Assembly: GCF_001676705.1 (NCBI RefSeq)
Contig: NZ_CP016170.1
Span: forward strand, 3,038,001-3,102,000
Direction: 5' to 3'
DNA length: 64,000 bases
Origin: Bordetella bronchialis
Lineage (GTDB): Bacteria > Pseudomonadota > Gammaproteobacteria > Burkholderiales > Burkholderiaceae_B
Numbering within the stretch: position 1 is the first letter of the stretch; the number at the start of each line of letters is the position of its first letter. The notes beneath the pieces were generated by a model, which worked only from the letters and a program-made list of their open reading frames with translations, searched no databases and was not told the DNA's origin. Below are positions 1 to 7,579 of this stretch, piece by piece. The position numbers were made by a program, and so were the translations under genes.

Positions 1-320
1 GCATACAGCCCTCCCGATTGGGGCGTCAGGTCCAGGCGCGAAGTATCCGCGCCCCGGACGATGCCGGCCAGCCGCTGCAAGGCGGGATCGTCGCCCAGGC
101 CGTATTTGCGCAGGAAGGCGTCGAAGCTGCATTGCTCGCCCACGTGGGTGAGCTCCACGCCGGGAATGTCGTAGGGAATCGCGCCGGTCTCCTCGGCGAT
201 GCGCAGTACGTCAGGCGGTGCAACGTAAAGGAATTCGGGCGTGTCGTCGACGAAGCGCGCGATCAGCCAGGGGCAGGCGATACGGTCGATCTTGGGATGT
301 TCCCTTGTGATCCATTTCAT
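1..320 (-). CDS. ChrB C-terminal-domain protein (partial, 3' end outside window)
   Basis: The visible 106 residues (start MKWITREHP) match the C-terminal domain of chromate-resistance protein ChrB. They share the pattern IDRIACPWLIARF, a later LTHVG and CSFDAF with the C-terminal half of the full-length ChrB encoded upstream, so this is a C-terminal-only paralogue. It starts 27 bases after chrA stops and runs in the same direction, so it is probably the third gene of a chrB-chrA-chrB' operon. The domain is cysteine-containing and is thought to sense or handle chromate; that role is family knowledge. The gene leaves the window at base 1, so its full length is unknown. Confidence 0.82.
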   Translation of the reverse strand, partial: MKWITREHPKIDRIACPWLIARFVDDTPEFLYVAPPDVLRIAEETGAIPYDIPGVELTHVGEQCSFDAFLRKYGLGDDPALQRLAGIVRGADTSRLDLTPQSGGLY

Positions 321-347
321 GATGACCTCCAATGGGTCGAACGCGGC

Positions 348-1544
348 TCAACGATGCAGCAGCGGGTAGGCGATCAGGCCGATCGCCGCGGCGGCAAGCA
401 CGATGACCGGCTCCGGCAGCTTGAATCGCATCAGGACCGCGGCCGTTCCCACGGCCAGCAGGCCGGTGGGCAGGTCGACGATCGAACGCTGCGCCAGGAC
501 GATGACCGCGCCGGTAATCGCGCCGACGGCGGCCGCGGTAACGCCGTCGACGAAGGCAAGAATGGCGGGCCGTTTGCCATACTTCTTGAAATACGGCGCC
601 GGCAGGATGGTGAAGAGATAGCAAGGCAGGAAGGTGGCGGCCGCGGCGACGCAGGCGCCCGGAAATCCGGCGACTAGGTAGCCGATAAAGCCGACGGTGA
701 TCACCACGGGACCCGGCGTGATCATGGCCACGGCCACCGCGTCGACGAACTGCTTGTCGTTGAGCCAATGCAGCTCCGTCACCACGCCGCCGTAGAGAAA
801 CGGCACGATGGCCAGCCCCGAGCCGAACACGAAGGCCCCGGCCTTGGCGAAGAACACGCCGATCTGGGCCAGCAGCGGCCAATCGATCATGCCGACGGTG
901 GCGCCGGCCGCGGGCAGGGAAACGGCCGCCATCATGGGCAACCTGCCTTGCCGCAGCCATTTCGGCGGCGCCCGCCATAGCCAGGCCAGCACGCCGGCGG
1001 CCAGGAACAGCCAGGCCATCTCCGATTCCGTGATGACGGTCACAACGGCCAGCACGAGATAGACGATCCGGAGCAGCCAGTCCTTGCCGACGCTCTTGGT
1101 GGTGAGCCTATAGGCGCTGATCGCGATGATGCCGATGACGGCGGCGCCTACCCCGTAGAACACCGATTGCATCCACGCCAGGCCGCCGTAGCGCACGTAG
1201 GCCCATCCCAGCGCGACGACCATCGCGAAGGATGGCAGCACGAAGGCGATGCCGACCATGGTCGCGCCGGCGACCCGGTAATGCACATAGCCCAGATAGA
1301 TCGCCAATTGCGCGGCCAGCGGACCGGGCGCGAGTTGCGCCAGCGCCAGTCCTTCCTTGTAGTCGGCGTCGCCGATCCACTTGCGCGATTCGACCAGGTC
1401 CCGGTGCATATAGCCGGCCAAGGCGACCGGCCCGCCGAAACCCATCGCGCCCAGGCGGAGAAAGTACCGGACGAGCTGCCATAGGGTGTAGCCGGCGCCG
1501 TCTTGCGGGGCCGTCTCGCCGGCCCTTGTGGAAGTGGGGTTCAT
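348..1544 (-). CDS. chrA: Chromate efflux transporter ChrA, long-chain type
   Basis: The 398-residue protein has the two homologous CHR halves of long-chain ChrA transporters. The first half carries FGGPVALAGYMHRDLV near residue 40 and the second carries the related FGSGLAIVPFLYGG. About ten hydrophobic segments run through the rest, so it is an inner-membrane protein. ChrA exports chromate from the cytoplasm. The start MNPTSTRAG was chosen because the hydrophobic CHR region begins soon after it and upstream residues look non-coding. It lies 58 bases after chrB on the same strand, the usual chrBA order, so co-transcription and control by ChrB are likely. Confidence 0.93.
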   Translation of the reverse strand: MNPTSTRAGETAPQDGAGYTLWQLVRYFLRLGAMGFGGPVALAGYMHRDLVESRKWIGDADYKEGLALAQLAPGPLAAQLAIYLGYVHYRVAGATMVGIAFVLPSFAMVVALGWAYVRYGGLAWMQSVFYGVGAAVIGIIAISAYRLTTKSVGKDWLLRIVYLVLAVVTVITESEMAWLFLAAGVLAWLWRAPPKWLRQGRLPMMAAVSLPAAGATVGMIDWPLLAQIGVFFAKAGAFVFGSGLAIVPFLYGGVVTELHWLNDKQFVDAVAVAMITPGPVVITVGFIGYLVAGFPGACVAAAATFLPCYLFTILPAPYFKKYGKRPAILAFVDGVTAAAVGAITGAVIVLAQRSIVDLPTGLLAVGTAAVLMRFKLPEPVIVLAAAAIGLIAYPLLHR

Positions 1545-1602
1545 GGGGTGCTCGTCCAAGCGTCGGGTGGGCCGTTCGGGATGCGCCTTTGCCGTTCGCC
1601 GC

Positions 1603-2559
1603 CTAGGGTTTGCGGCCACCGGAGAAGTGCGCATGAAGGGAATCGAGTACCTTGCCGACCTCGGCCAGCAAGGCGTCGTCGTCCTGCAGGCGCTTGCGCG
1701 CGCCGGCCAGCATGGCTTCGAAGCCGGCGGCTTCGGGCACGGGCGCCCCGCCGACATCCAGCACGTGGACCAGGGTGGCCAGATGCGCCAGGCCACGGTC
1801 TTCGCACAAGCCGAAGCTGGCCAACAGGACCTCGAAAGACACGCGATCTCCCACGTGGGTGAAGGTGGCGCCGTCGAAATCGAAGCCCAGCGCATCGTCC
1901 GGGCAGCCGCGCGGGTCATCGAGCCACAGAAAGCGGGCGGCCGGGTCGATGAAGCGCTGTATCAGCCAGGCGCAGGCCACGCGATCCACCCACAGATGTT
2001 TGCGCGTCGCCCATTGGCGGCCCTGGTACTGGGTGCGGTCGCGCGGCGGGATGCTTCCCGCCGTGGCATGCGGTTCACCCGGCGACAGGGCCGCCTGTAT
2101 GGCGCCGGCGAAGTCGCGCCATTGCGCGCCCGCGCGTATGGAGATCTCGTCGGGAAAAAAATCGATGGCCTGGATCGCCTGGTAGGCGCGCGCGTGATGC
2201 CGCAACAGGCGGTTGAGCTCGGCCGGCGCCAGGCCGGCCAGCGAGGCCCTGGCTTGCGGAAGCTTCGCGAGCCAGGCCTCGTACTGCGCCGAGCGGTCGA
2301 AAAGCGCCTGCAAGGCGGCATGCTCTTCCGCTGTGCGCGGCGTGATGTGCAGCATCCAGGACTGGCCGCCTTCCGCGGCCGTGTGGTCGGCCAGCGCCTG
2401 CAACTGTCCCGCCTGGGGCGCGCTGGCGGGCAATAGATAGGCACCGTCGCGCAAGGCCGCGCAGCCCAGTACCTTGACGGCCCGCCAGACGCGCATGCGC
2501 GCGGTGGCGCCGCGGGTGGGCAGGCTGACGATAAGAAGGAGCCAGGCGGGATTTTCCAT
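1603..2559 (-). CDS. chrB: Chromate resistance regulator ChrB
   Basis: The 318 residues match full-length ChrB. An N-terminal domain (about 1-165, starting MENPAWLLLIVSLPT) is followed by a C-terminal domain (about 185-305) with WVDRVACAWLIQRFIDP, FTHVGD and LCEDRG. ChrB is a chromate-sensing regulator encoded upstream of chrA in many proteobacteria. Here it is first in a minus-strand operon with chrA and a C-terminal-only paralogue. The divergent 226-base space to the cold-shock gene should hold its promoter. A repeated ACAT half-site around 2597-2614 could be an operator, but this is weak. Confidence 0.92.
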   Translation of the reverse strand: MENPAWLLLIVSLPTRGATARMRVWRAVKVLGCAALRDGAYLLPASAPQAGQLQALADHTAAEGGQSWMLHITPRTAEEHAALQALFDRSAQYEAWLAKLPQARASLAGLAPAELNRLLRHHARAYQAIQAIDFFPDEISIRAGAQWRDFAGAIQAALSPGEPHATAGSIPPRDRTQYQGRQWATRKHLWVDRVACAWLIQRFIDPAARFLWLDDPRGCPDDALGFDFDGATFTHVGDRVSFEVLLASFGLCEDRGLAHLATLVHVLDVGGAPVPEAAGFEAMLAGARKRLQDDDALLAEVGKVLDSLHAHFSGGRKP

Positions 2560-2635
2560 GGCCGCAGCTTAGGTTGCGGTCATGGCGTCTGCAAGCATGT
2601 AGACATCGCGACATACACCCGGGCCGCGATATTGG

Positions 2636-2664
2636 TTGACACATCGCCCGCCAGCGTCCATAGT
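2636..2664 (+). promoter_or_regulatory. Predicted sigma-70 promoter of the cold-shock gene
   Basis: A perfect -35 TTGACA (2636-2641) is followed by a 17-base spacer and CATAGT (2659-2664, four of six matches to the -10 consensus). Transcription would begin near 2671 and leave a leader of about 115 bases before the cold-shock start codon. Long leaders are typical of cspA-type mRNAs. Confidence 0.6.
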
Positions 2665-2785
2665 GGCCCGGAGATCTTCAAGTACCGCGATTTGTACGCC
2701 TACTGCGCCTGCGCCCACCGTTCACTTCCTTTCCTTGATTGTCTTGCCCGGAAGGGGGCATGCCTTCAACGTCAGGATGAGCAAT

Positions 2786-2989
2786 ATGGAAACCGGCATC
2801 GTCAAGTGGTTCAACAGTGAAAAGGGCTTCGGCTTCATCATGCCCGAAGCGGGTGGCAAGGATCTCTTCGCCCACATCTCCAATATCGAGGGCGACGGCC
2901 CGAGAGTCCTGGAGGAAAACCAGCGCGTGAGCTATACGTCGGCACCCGGCGCCAAGGGCCCCCAGGCCACCAAGATCCGCGCGATGTAA
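2786..2989 (+). CDS. Cold-shock protein, CspA family
   Basis: This 67-residue single cold-shock domain begins METGIVKWFNSEKGFGFI. It has the RNP1-like KGFGFI and RNP2-like LFAHIS motifs that bind single-stranded nucleic acid. The family melts RNA secondary structure or acts as RNA chaperones. The start at 2786 is preferred over the in-frame ATG at 2777 because AGGA at 2774-2777 is then eight bases upstream and the protein starts at the family's usual position. It is monocistronic, with its own promoter at 2636 and a hairpin terminator directly after the stop. Confidence 0.95.
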   Translation: METGIVKWFNSEKGFGFIMPEAGGKDLFAHISNIEGDGPRVLEENQRVSYTSAPGAKGPQATKIRAM

Positions 2990-2994
2990 AGACC

Positions 2995-3016
2995 AGCCCT
3001 CTCCGGAGGGCTTTTT
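2995..3016 (+). terminator. Rho-independent terminator of the cold-shock gene
   Basis: AGCCCTC, a TCCG loop and GAGGGCT form a perfect seven-pair stem, with five T residues at its 3' edge (3012-3016). It starts five bases after the stop codon of the cold-shock gene. Confidence 0.92.
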
Positions 3017-3185
3017 CATTTTCATGCGGGACGTCCCCTGGCGCCCTGCTCATGCTTGTCGCGTATCGCAAGCGGGTCGTCCATGCGACATCCCGGCACC
3101 GTCGCTCGCCATGCGCGCGGCGGCAGCGCGCCGCAAGCGCGATCCCGCGCGCACCGCGCGGCCGCTCTCCCTATGGAGGTGCGCC

Positions 3186-3452
3186 ATGCACCTGAACAAT
3201 ACGATCTACAAAGGCTACCGGCTCTCCGCGCTGGTCGACCGCGTGCCGCGCGAAGGCGCCGGCGCGATCCTTTTCAAGGCTTCCATCGTGGTGAGCCTTC
3301 CCGGCGAGCCGGTCCTGCCCGACAACACCTACCCCGTTCCCCAGTTCGATAGCGGCGTTTCGGTCAGCAATCCGGCCCAGGCCGTGCACGCGGCCGTGGC
3401 CTATGGGCGGCAGGTCGTCGACAGCATGAATCTGGGCGCGCGACGCGGGTAA
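3186..3452 (+). CDS. Small conserved-looking protein of unknown function
   Basis: I do not recognise a family for this 88-residue protein (start MHLNNTIYKGYRLSA). It is soluble, has no signal peptide or membrane segment, and mixes beta-like (ILFKASIVVSLPG) and helical (NPAQAVHAAVAYGRQVVDSMN) stretches. A strong GGAGG just upstream of ATG 3186 supports translation from this start. The frame stays open further upstream, but that part is Arg/Ala-rich and looks non-coding. It follows the cold-shock terminator, so it needs its own promoter. Confidence 0.62.
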   Translation: MHLNNTIYKGYRLSALVDRVPREGAGAILFKASIVVSLPGEPVLPDNTYPVPQFDSGVSVSNPAQAVHAAVAYGRQVVDSMNLGARRG

Positions 3453-3514
3453 GCGCCCGCGCGGGCATGCAGGATGCTTGGATCGGATCTCATGCAACGA
3501 TCCAGGAGCACGCC

Positions 3515-3727
3515 ATGACGCATCCCCAGAACGCCGCCACCGACGGGACTTCCGCCCAGGCCGACGACCAATCGCGCGAAAGCCAGCGCAGCCACGGCGA
3601 CAGCCAGAACCGGACCAAGAAGGACGGCCACGCCAACCAGCTGGGCACCGGGCAGGACCAGGCCAGCAGCCGGCAACACGGCGCGGGTGCGCGGCGCCCG
3701 GGCAAGGAAGGCATGGTCAAGCCCTGA
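3515..3727 (+). CDS. Small hydrophilic, probably disordered protein
   Basis: The 70 residues are almost entirely polar: Gln, Ser, Asp, Asn, Lys and Gly dominate, with nearly no large hydrophobics. An AGGAG stands eight bases before ATG 3515. The composition suggests an intrinsically disordered, stress-type protein, but no family is recognised. The next gene (glutathione S-transferase) converges on it with 12 bases between. A small inverted repeat (TGGATCG / CGATCCA, about 3478-3504) sits just upstream. Confidence 0.5.
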   Translation: MTHPQNAATDGTSAQADDQSRESQRSHGDSQNRTKKDGHANQLGTGQDQASSRQHGAGARRPGKEGMVKP

Positions 3728-3739
3728 ACCCGCGGGGCG

Positions 3740-4384
3740 TTACGCGGCAAGGCGGGTTTCGTGCGCGAGCACCAGCGCGGCCTCGTCGGCCAAAGCCTTG
3801 ATCACCGACGGGCGTGCCTCGATCCGGGACTTGTAGGCCATCAGATGTTCCAGGTGGCCGATGTCCACGCCGCTGCGTTCATGCCAGAAGGTGGCCCACA
3901 CATAAGCGTCCAGCACCGTGAATCGCTCGCCGGTCAGCCATGGACGCCCGTCCTGAAGCATCCGGTCCAGCCGGGCGTAGGCGGCCACCAGCTTGGCTCG
4001 CGTCCAGCTGCTGCCTTCCTCCGTAAGCAGTTTGCGCATCAGGGGGATGTGCTTCTGCGCGATCTCGGTCGCGACAAAATTCAGCAGCGCATCGACCCTT
4101 ACCCGCTCCAGCGTGCCGCGCGCCGGAACGAGCCCGGACCGCGGATGCAGGTCCGCCAGATAGCTGCCGATGACGACCGTCTCGGCAAGCAGCTCCTGCT
4201 CGCCCTCGTCGAGCCGCAATACCGGCACATATCCCAACGGATTGACCTGGGCGAAGTCCTCGCCGTTGGAGGTGGACTTGCCGAATACGTCGTAATGCAC
4301 CAGCTCGGTGTCGTCCATGCCCAACTCGTTGAGAACGATCTGGACGGCAAGCGAGCAGGTGGCCTTGGCGATGTAGAGCTTCAT
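3740..4384 (-). CDS. Glutathione S-transferase
   Basis: The 214-residue protein has the two-domain GST layout: a thioredoxin-like N-terminal half (about 1-80, MKLYIAKATCSLAVQIV, cis-proline region YVPVLRL) and a helical C-terminal half with the N-capping region FTVLDAYVW. Cys10 is at the position of the catalytic cysteine of bacterial Beta-class GSTs. It conjugates or reduces electrophiles with glutathione in the cytoplasm. A LysR regulator is encoded upstream on the same strand and a ChaC-type glutathione-degrading enzyme lies beyond it, so the locus has a glutathione theme. An inverted repeat 26-48 bases before the start may be its operator. Confidence 0.9.
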   Translation of the reverse strand: MKLYIAKATCSLAVQIVLNELGMDDTELVHYDVFGKSTSNGEDFAQVNPLGYVPVLRLDEGEQELLAETVVIGSYLADLHPRSGLVPARGTLERVRVDALLNFVATEIAQKHIPLMRKLLTEEGSSWTRAKLVAAYARLDRMLQDGRPWLTGERFTVLDAYVWATFWHERSGVDIGHLEHLMAYKSRIEARPSVIKALADEAALVLAHETRLAA

Positions 4385-4409
4385 GGTTGGTCCCTTATGG
4401 AGTTGGCTC

Positions 4410-4432
4410 CGGACCGTTCCCTTAACGGTCCG
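4410..4432. promoter_or_regulatory. Inverted repeat upstream of the GST gene
   Basis: CGGACCGTT and AACGGTCCG form a perfect nine-base inverted repeat around a five-base centre. On the minus strand, TACAGT (plus 4445-4450) with TTTATC 17 bases upstream could be the GST promoter. The repeat would then sit just downstream of the transcription start, where repressor operators are common. A structured 5' leader is the alternative. Confidence 0.4.
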
Positions 4433-4533
4433 TCATGGTTCGCCACTGTATTGGCACCAACAAATGAGATAAAGCGTCCCTATTGCATAAGAGTGTCGCC
4501 ATCGCGGCGACAATTGCCCGTCCCCGCCCGGCG

Positions 4534-5439
4534 TCAGCTTTCCTGAAACTGCTCGGCGAGATGGTTCAGCACCGCCCGGGTCTTGGACGGCATGCGCCGT
4601 CCGAGGGGAATCAGCGCATGCACCGGCGGCCCCGGGACATCGGCGGACGGCAGGATATGCACCAGCCGCCCGGCCGCCACGTGCGGCCGCGCAACGCGAT
4701 CCAGGATCTGCGAAATGCCCAGCCCATTGATGGTGGCTTCCACCAGGGCCTGGCCATCGGCCAATACCATGACGGGCGATGGCGATATCTCGCGCACGAT
4801 GTCGCCATCCTGCACGGTCCAGGGGCGCAGGCGTCCGTTGGGCCCGCGGAAAATCACCGCTTCATGGGCGCTGAGCCCGGACACGGCCTCGATGGGCGCA
4901 TGCCGCGACAGATACTCTGGCGCCGCATAAAGTCCCAGCCGCAGATCGCAAAGCTTGCGCACGGTCATCTCGCTGTCCACCGGCAATATGCCGATGCGAA
5001 CGACGATATCCCAGCCCTCGCCCACCGCGTCCGACATGCGATCGGTCAACGCGACTTCCAGCGTGATTTTCGGATAGCGCCGGCGCAAGGCCACGAAGCT
5101 GGGCAATAGCAGACGCCCGAAACCGGCGGGCAGATCGATACGCACCCGTCCTATCGGCTCGTCTCGCCGCGCCGCCAGGGCCTGTTCCGCATCCCGCAGA
5201 TGGTCCAGCGCCACTTGCGCGGCCTGCAGATAGGTCTCGCCCTCTTCCGTGAGCCGGACCGCGCGCGTCGTGCGCTGGAAGAGCCGGGTTCCCAGGCGCT
5301 TTTCCAGGCGCTGCACGGCCTTGCCCACGTTCGACTTGCTGGTGCCCAGGTTTTCGGCCGCCTTGGTGAAGCTGCCTGTCTGTGCCACGGCGGCAAAAGC
5401 CGTGATCTCCGGTATCGAGGCGTCCGCCCTTTCGCTCAT
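4534..5439 (-). CDS. LysR-family transcriptional regulator
   Basis: The 301 residues have the LysR plan: an N-terminal winged helix-turn-helix (FAAVAQTGSFTKAAENLG, SNVGKAVQRLEKRLGTRLF) and a C-terminal periplasmic-binding-like effector domain. The start at 5439 (MSERADAS) is preferred over ATG 5448 because AGGA then lies eight bases upstream. It is divergent from the ChaC/RND efflux cluster (173 bases apart) and precedes the GST gene on its own strand. LysR regulators such as MexT control MexEF-OprN-type pumps, so control of the neighbouring pump is a reasonable inference. The effector is unknown. Confidence 0.92.
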   Translation of the reverse strand: MSERADASIPEITAFAAVAQTGSFTKAAENLGTSKSNVGKAVQRLEKRLGTRLFQRTTRAVRLTEEGETYLQAAQVALDHLRDAEQALAARRDEPIGRVRIDLPAGFGRLLLPSFVALRRRYPKITLEVALTDRMSDAVGEGWDIVVRIGILPVDSEMTVRKLCDLRLGLYAAPEYLSRHAPIEAVSGLSAHEAVIFRGPNGRLRPWTVQDGDIVREISPSPVMVLADGQALVEATINGLGISQILDRVARPHVAAGRLVHILPSADVPGPPVHALIPLGRRMPSKTRAVLNHLAEQFQES

Positions 5440-5612
5440 TGTATCCATCCTGGCGACAAAGAAACTCATTTCGTGGAATTTATCAAAGATTCGGCGAAAG
5501 TCATACTGCGCTCCATCGTTCCCGGGCCTGACAGGCCAGCCATGCTGGCCAAGCCTGGGATTCCCACACCGCGGTCGCGATGCACGGCGGCACAAGGGCA
5601 TGAGGCACAGTC

Positions 5613-6302
5613 ATGTTGACCAGGAAATCAATCAGTTCGGGCGAATACCTGCGGCACTTCGCAACGCTGCCGGATGCGTGGCGCTGGCCGCGCGAGCGCA
5701 TCCTGCGCTCCCTTGAAGAAACGATGCGGATCCGCCCCGGCAGTGGCGACGTATGGGTGTTCGGCTACGGGTCCCTGATCTGGAATCCGCTGTTGGACTT
5801 CCACGCCCGGCAGGCCGCCATCCTGGACGGCTGGCACCGGAGCTTTTGCCTGCGCATGGTGGCTGGCCGCGCCAGCCACGACACCCCCGGACGCATGCTG
5901 GCGCTGGAGCCGGGTGGCAGGACCCAGGGTATCGCCCTGCGCATCCACGTCGACAAATTGGCGCGAGAGCTGCCGCTGCTGTGGGAACGCGAGATGGTCT
6001 CGGGCGCCTACCTGCCCACGTGGCTGCCGGTCTCCCTGGACGACGGCCGGCAGGTCCACGCGCTGACCTTCATCGCCGACCGGCGGCGCCCGCAATACGA
6101 GGCGGATGCCTCCGTCGCCACGACGGCCCCATTGATCGCGTCGGCGCGCGGCGTGTACGGCAGCAACGCCGACTACGTATTCCAGCTTTCCTTCGCGCTG
6201 GCGGACCGCGGCTTCACCGACGACTACGTCGAGGCGCTGGCGTGCGAGCTTCGCCGCATCGGATCCGATCCCGAGCACGGCCCGGACAGGGACCGCTCCT
6301 AG
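5613..6302 (+). CDS. ChaC-type gamma-glutamylcyclotransferase
   Basis: The 229-residue protein carries the family signature VFGYGSLIWNP (about residues 49-59) that binds the gamma-glutamyl group, and the acidic LLWEREM motif (about 122-128) with the expected catalytic glutamate. The family cleaves glutathione to 5-oxoproline and Cys-Gly in the cytoplasm. It stops 28 bases before the efflux adaptor gene and runs the same way, so it is probably the first gene of the efflux operon. The pairing suggests the pump is used when glutathione or its conjugates accumulate; that is inference. Confidence 0.88.
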   Translation: MLTRKSISSGEYLRHFATLPDAWRWPRERILRSLEETMRIRPGSGDVWVFGYGSLIWNPLLDFHARQAAILDGWHRSFCLRMVAGRASHDTPGRMLALEPGGRTQGIALRIHVDKLARELPLLWEREMVSGAYLPTWLPVSLDDGRQVHALTFIADRRRPQYEADASVATTAPLIASARGVYGSNADYVFQLSFALADRGFTDDYVEALACELRRIGSDPEHGPDRDRS

Positions 6303-6330
6303 CAGCCATTTCCCCATCGAGGAGTTTCTT

Positions 6331-7518
6331 ATGCTTATCCGACGCAAACGCCTGTCGCTGACGCTGGGCGCCCTCTTCATCGCGGCCGCCGCGGCCGGCG
6401 CCATCCATCATGGCCACGGCATGGTCCCGGCCCGGGCCGCCAGCGCGCCCGCTCCCGCCATCGAGGTCGACGTCGCCCGTGTCGCCAGCGAGCCCATCGT
6501 GGAATGGCAAAGCTACACGGGCCGCCTGGAAGCGATAGACAAGGTGGAGATCCGTCCGCTGGCCTCGGGCAGGATAGTCGCCGTGCATTTCCACGACGGC
6601 GCGACGGTGCGCAAGGGCGACTTGCTGTTCACCATCGATCCGCAGCCCTATGCCGCCGAGCTGGAACGCGCGCAGGCCCAGGTGGCGGCCGCGGAGGCGC
6701 GGGTGGCCTATGCGTCATCCGAGCTGGCGCGCAACCAGCGGCTGCTGGCCGACAATGCCGTCGCTCGCCGGGACTTCGAGGAAAAGCGCAATGCCTCGCT
6801 GCAGGCCAATGCGGCGCTGCGCGCGGCCAGGGCGGCGGCGGAAAGCGCCCGTATCAACCTGTCCTATACGCAGGTGACGGCGCCGGTGTCCGGCCGCGTA
6901 TCGCGCGCCGAACTGACCGTGGGCAACATTGTGCAGGCCGGCGCCAACGCGCCCTTGCTCACGACGGTGGTGTCGCAATCGCCGATCTACGCGTCCTTCG
7001 ACGTCGACGAACAGACCTATCTGCGCTATTTGCGCCAAGGCGGATCTTCCCGCACGCCGGTGTACCTGGGCCTGGCGGACGAAGACGGCTACTCGCGCCA
7101 GGGCCGCATCGACTCTGTAGACAACCAGATGGACAGGCGTTCCGGCACCATCCGCGTCCGCGCCCGCTTCGACAACGCCGCCAACGACCTGCTGCCTGGC
7201 TTGTATGCCCGCGTGAAGGTCGGTGCCGGCACGCCCACGCAGGCCGTGCTGCTGAACGAGGCCGCGATCGGCACCGACCAGGCCAGGCGCTTCGTACTGG
7301 TGGTCGACGACGACAACCATGTCCGGTACCGCGAAATCGTGCTGGGCAATGAATACGAAGGCATGCGCATCGTCACCGCGGGCCTCGAGCCCGGCGAGCG
7401 CGTAATCGTCAATGGCATGCAGCGCGTGCGCCCCGCCGAGACGGTCCAGCCCCGACTGGTGGGCATGACCGACGGCAAGCCCGTGGCGTCCGCCGTGCCA
7501 GCCAAGCCGGCCGCCTGA
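6331..7518 (+). CDS. RND efflux periplasmic adaptor (membrane fusion protein)
   Basis: The 395 residues begin with an uncleaved or cleavable signal segment (about 9-27) without a lipobox. A biotinyl-lipoyl half (EIRPLASGRIVAVHFHDGATVRKGDLLF), a long alpha-hairpin (about 105-185), the second lipoyl half and beta-barrel domains follow, as in MexE/AcrA adaptors. It bridges the inner-membrane pump and outer-membrane channel. GAGGAG stands before ATG 6331. The gene sits between chaC and the pump gene in one transcriptional direction. Confidence 0.94.
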   Translation: MLIRRKRLSLTLGALFIAAAAAGAIHHGHGMVPARAASAPAPAIEVDVARVASEPIVEWQSYTGRLEAIDKVEIRPLASGRIVAVHFHDGATVRKGDLLFTIDPQPYAAELERAQAQVAAAEARVAYASSELARNQRLLADNAVARRDFEEKRNASLQANAALRAARAAAESARINLSYTQVTAPVSGRVSRAELTVGNIVQAGANAPLLTTVVSQSPIYASFDVDEQTYLRYLRQGGSSRTPVYLGLADEDGYSRQGRIDSVDNQMDRRSGTIRVRARFDNAANDLLPGLYARVKVGAGTPTQAVLLNEAAIGTDQARRFVLVVDDDNHVRYREIVLGNEYEGMRIVTAGLEPGERVIVNGMQRVRPAETVQPRLVGMTDGKPVASAVPAKPAA

Positions 7519-7579
7519 TGAACCCCCATGACCGTGGCCCGCTCCCCCGCATGGAGCGGAGCCGCGATCGGAGCCCAAC

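Noticed and set aside
2597..2614. ACAT repeats as a ChrB operator
   Set aside because: Half-sites are short and irregular; not strong enough to list as a feature.
4440..4480. TTGGCACCAA as an Anr/FNR box
   Set aside because: Symmetry differs from TTGAT-N4-ATCAA and no -10 fits.
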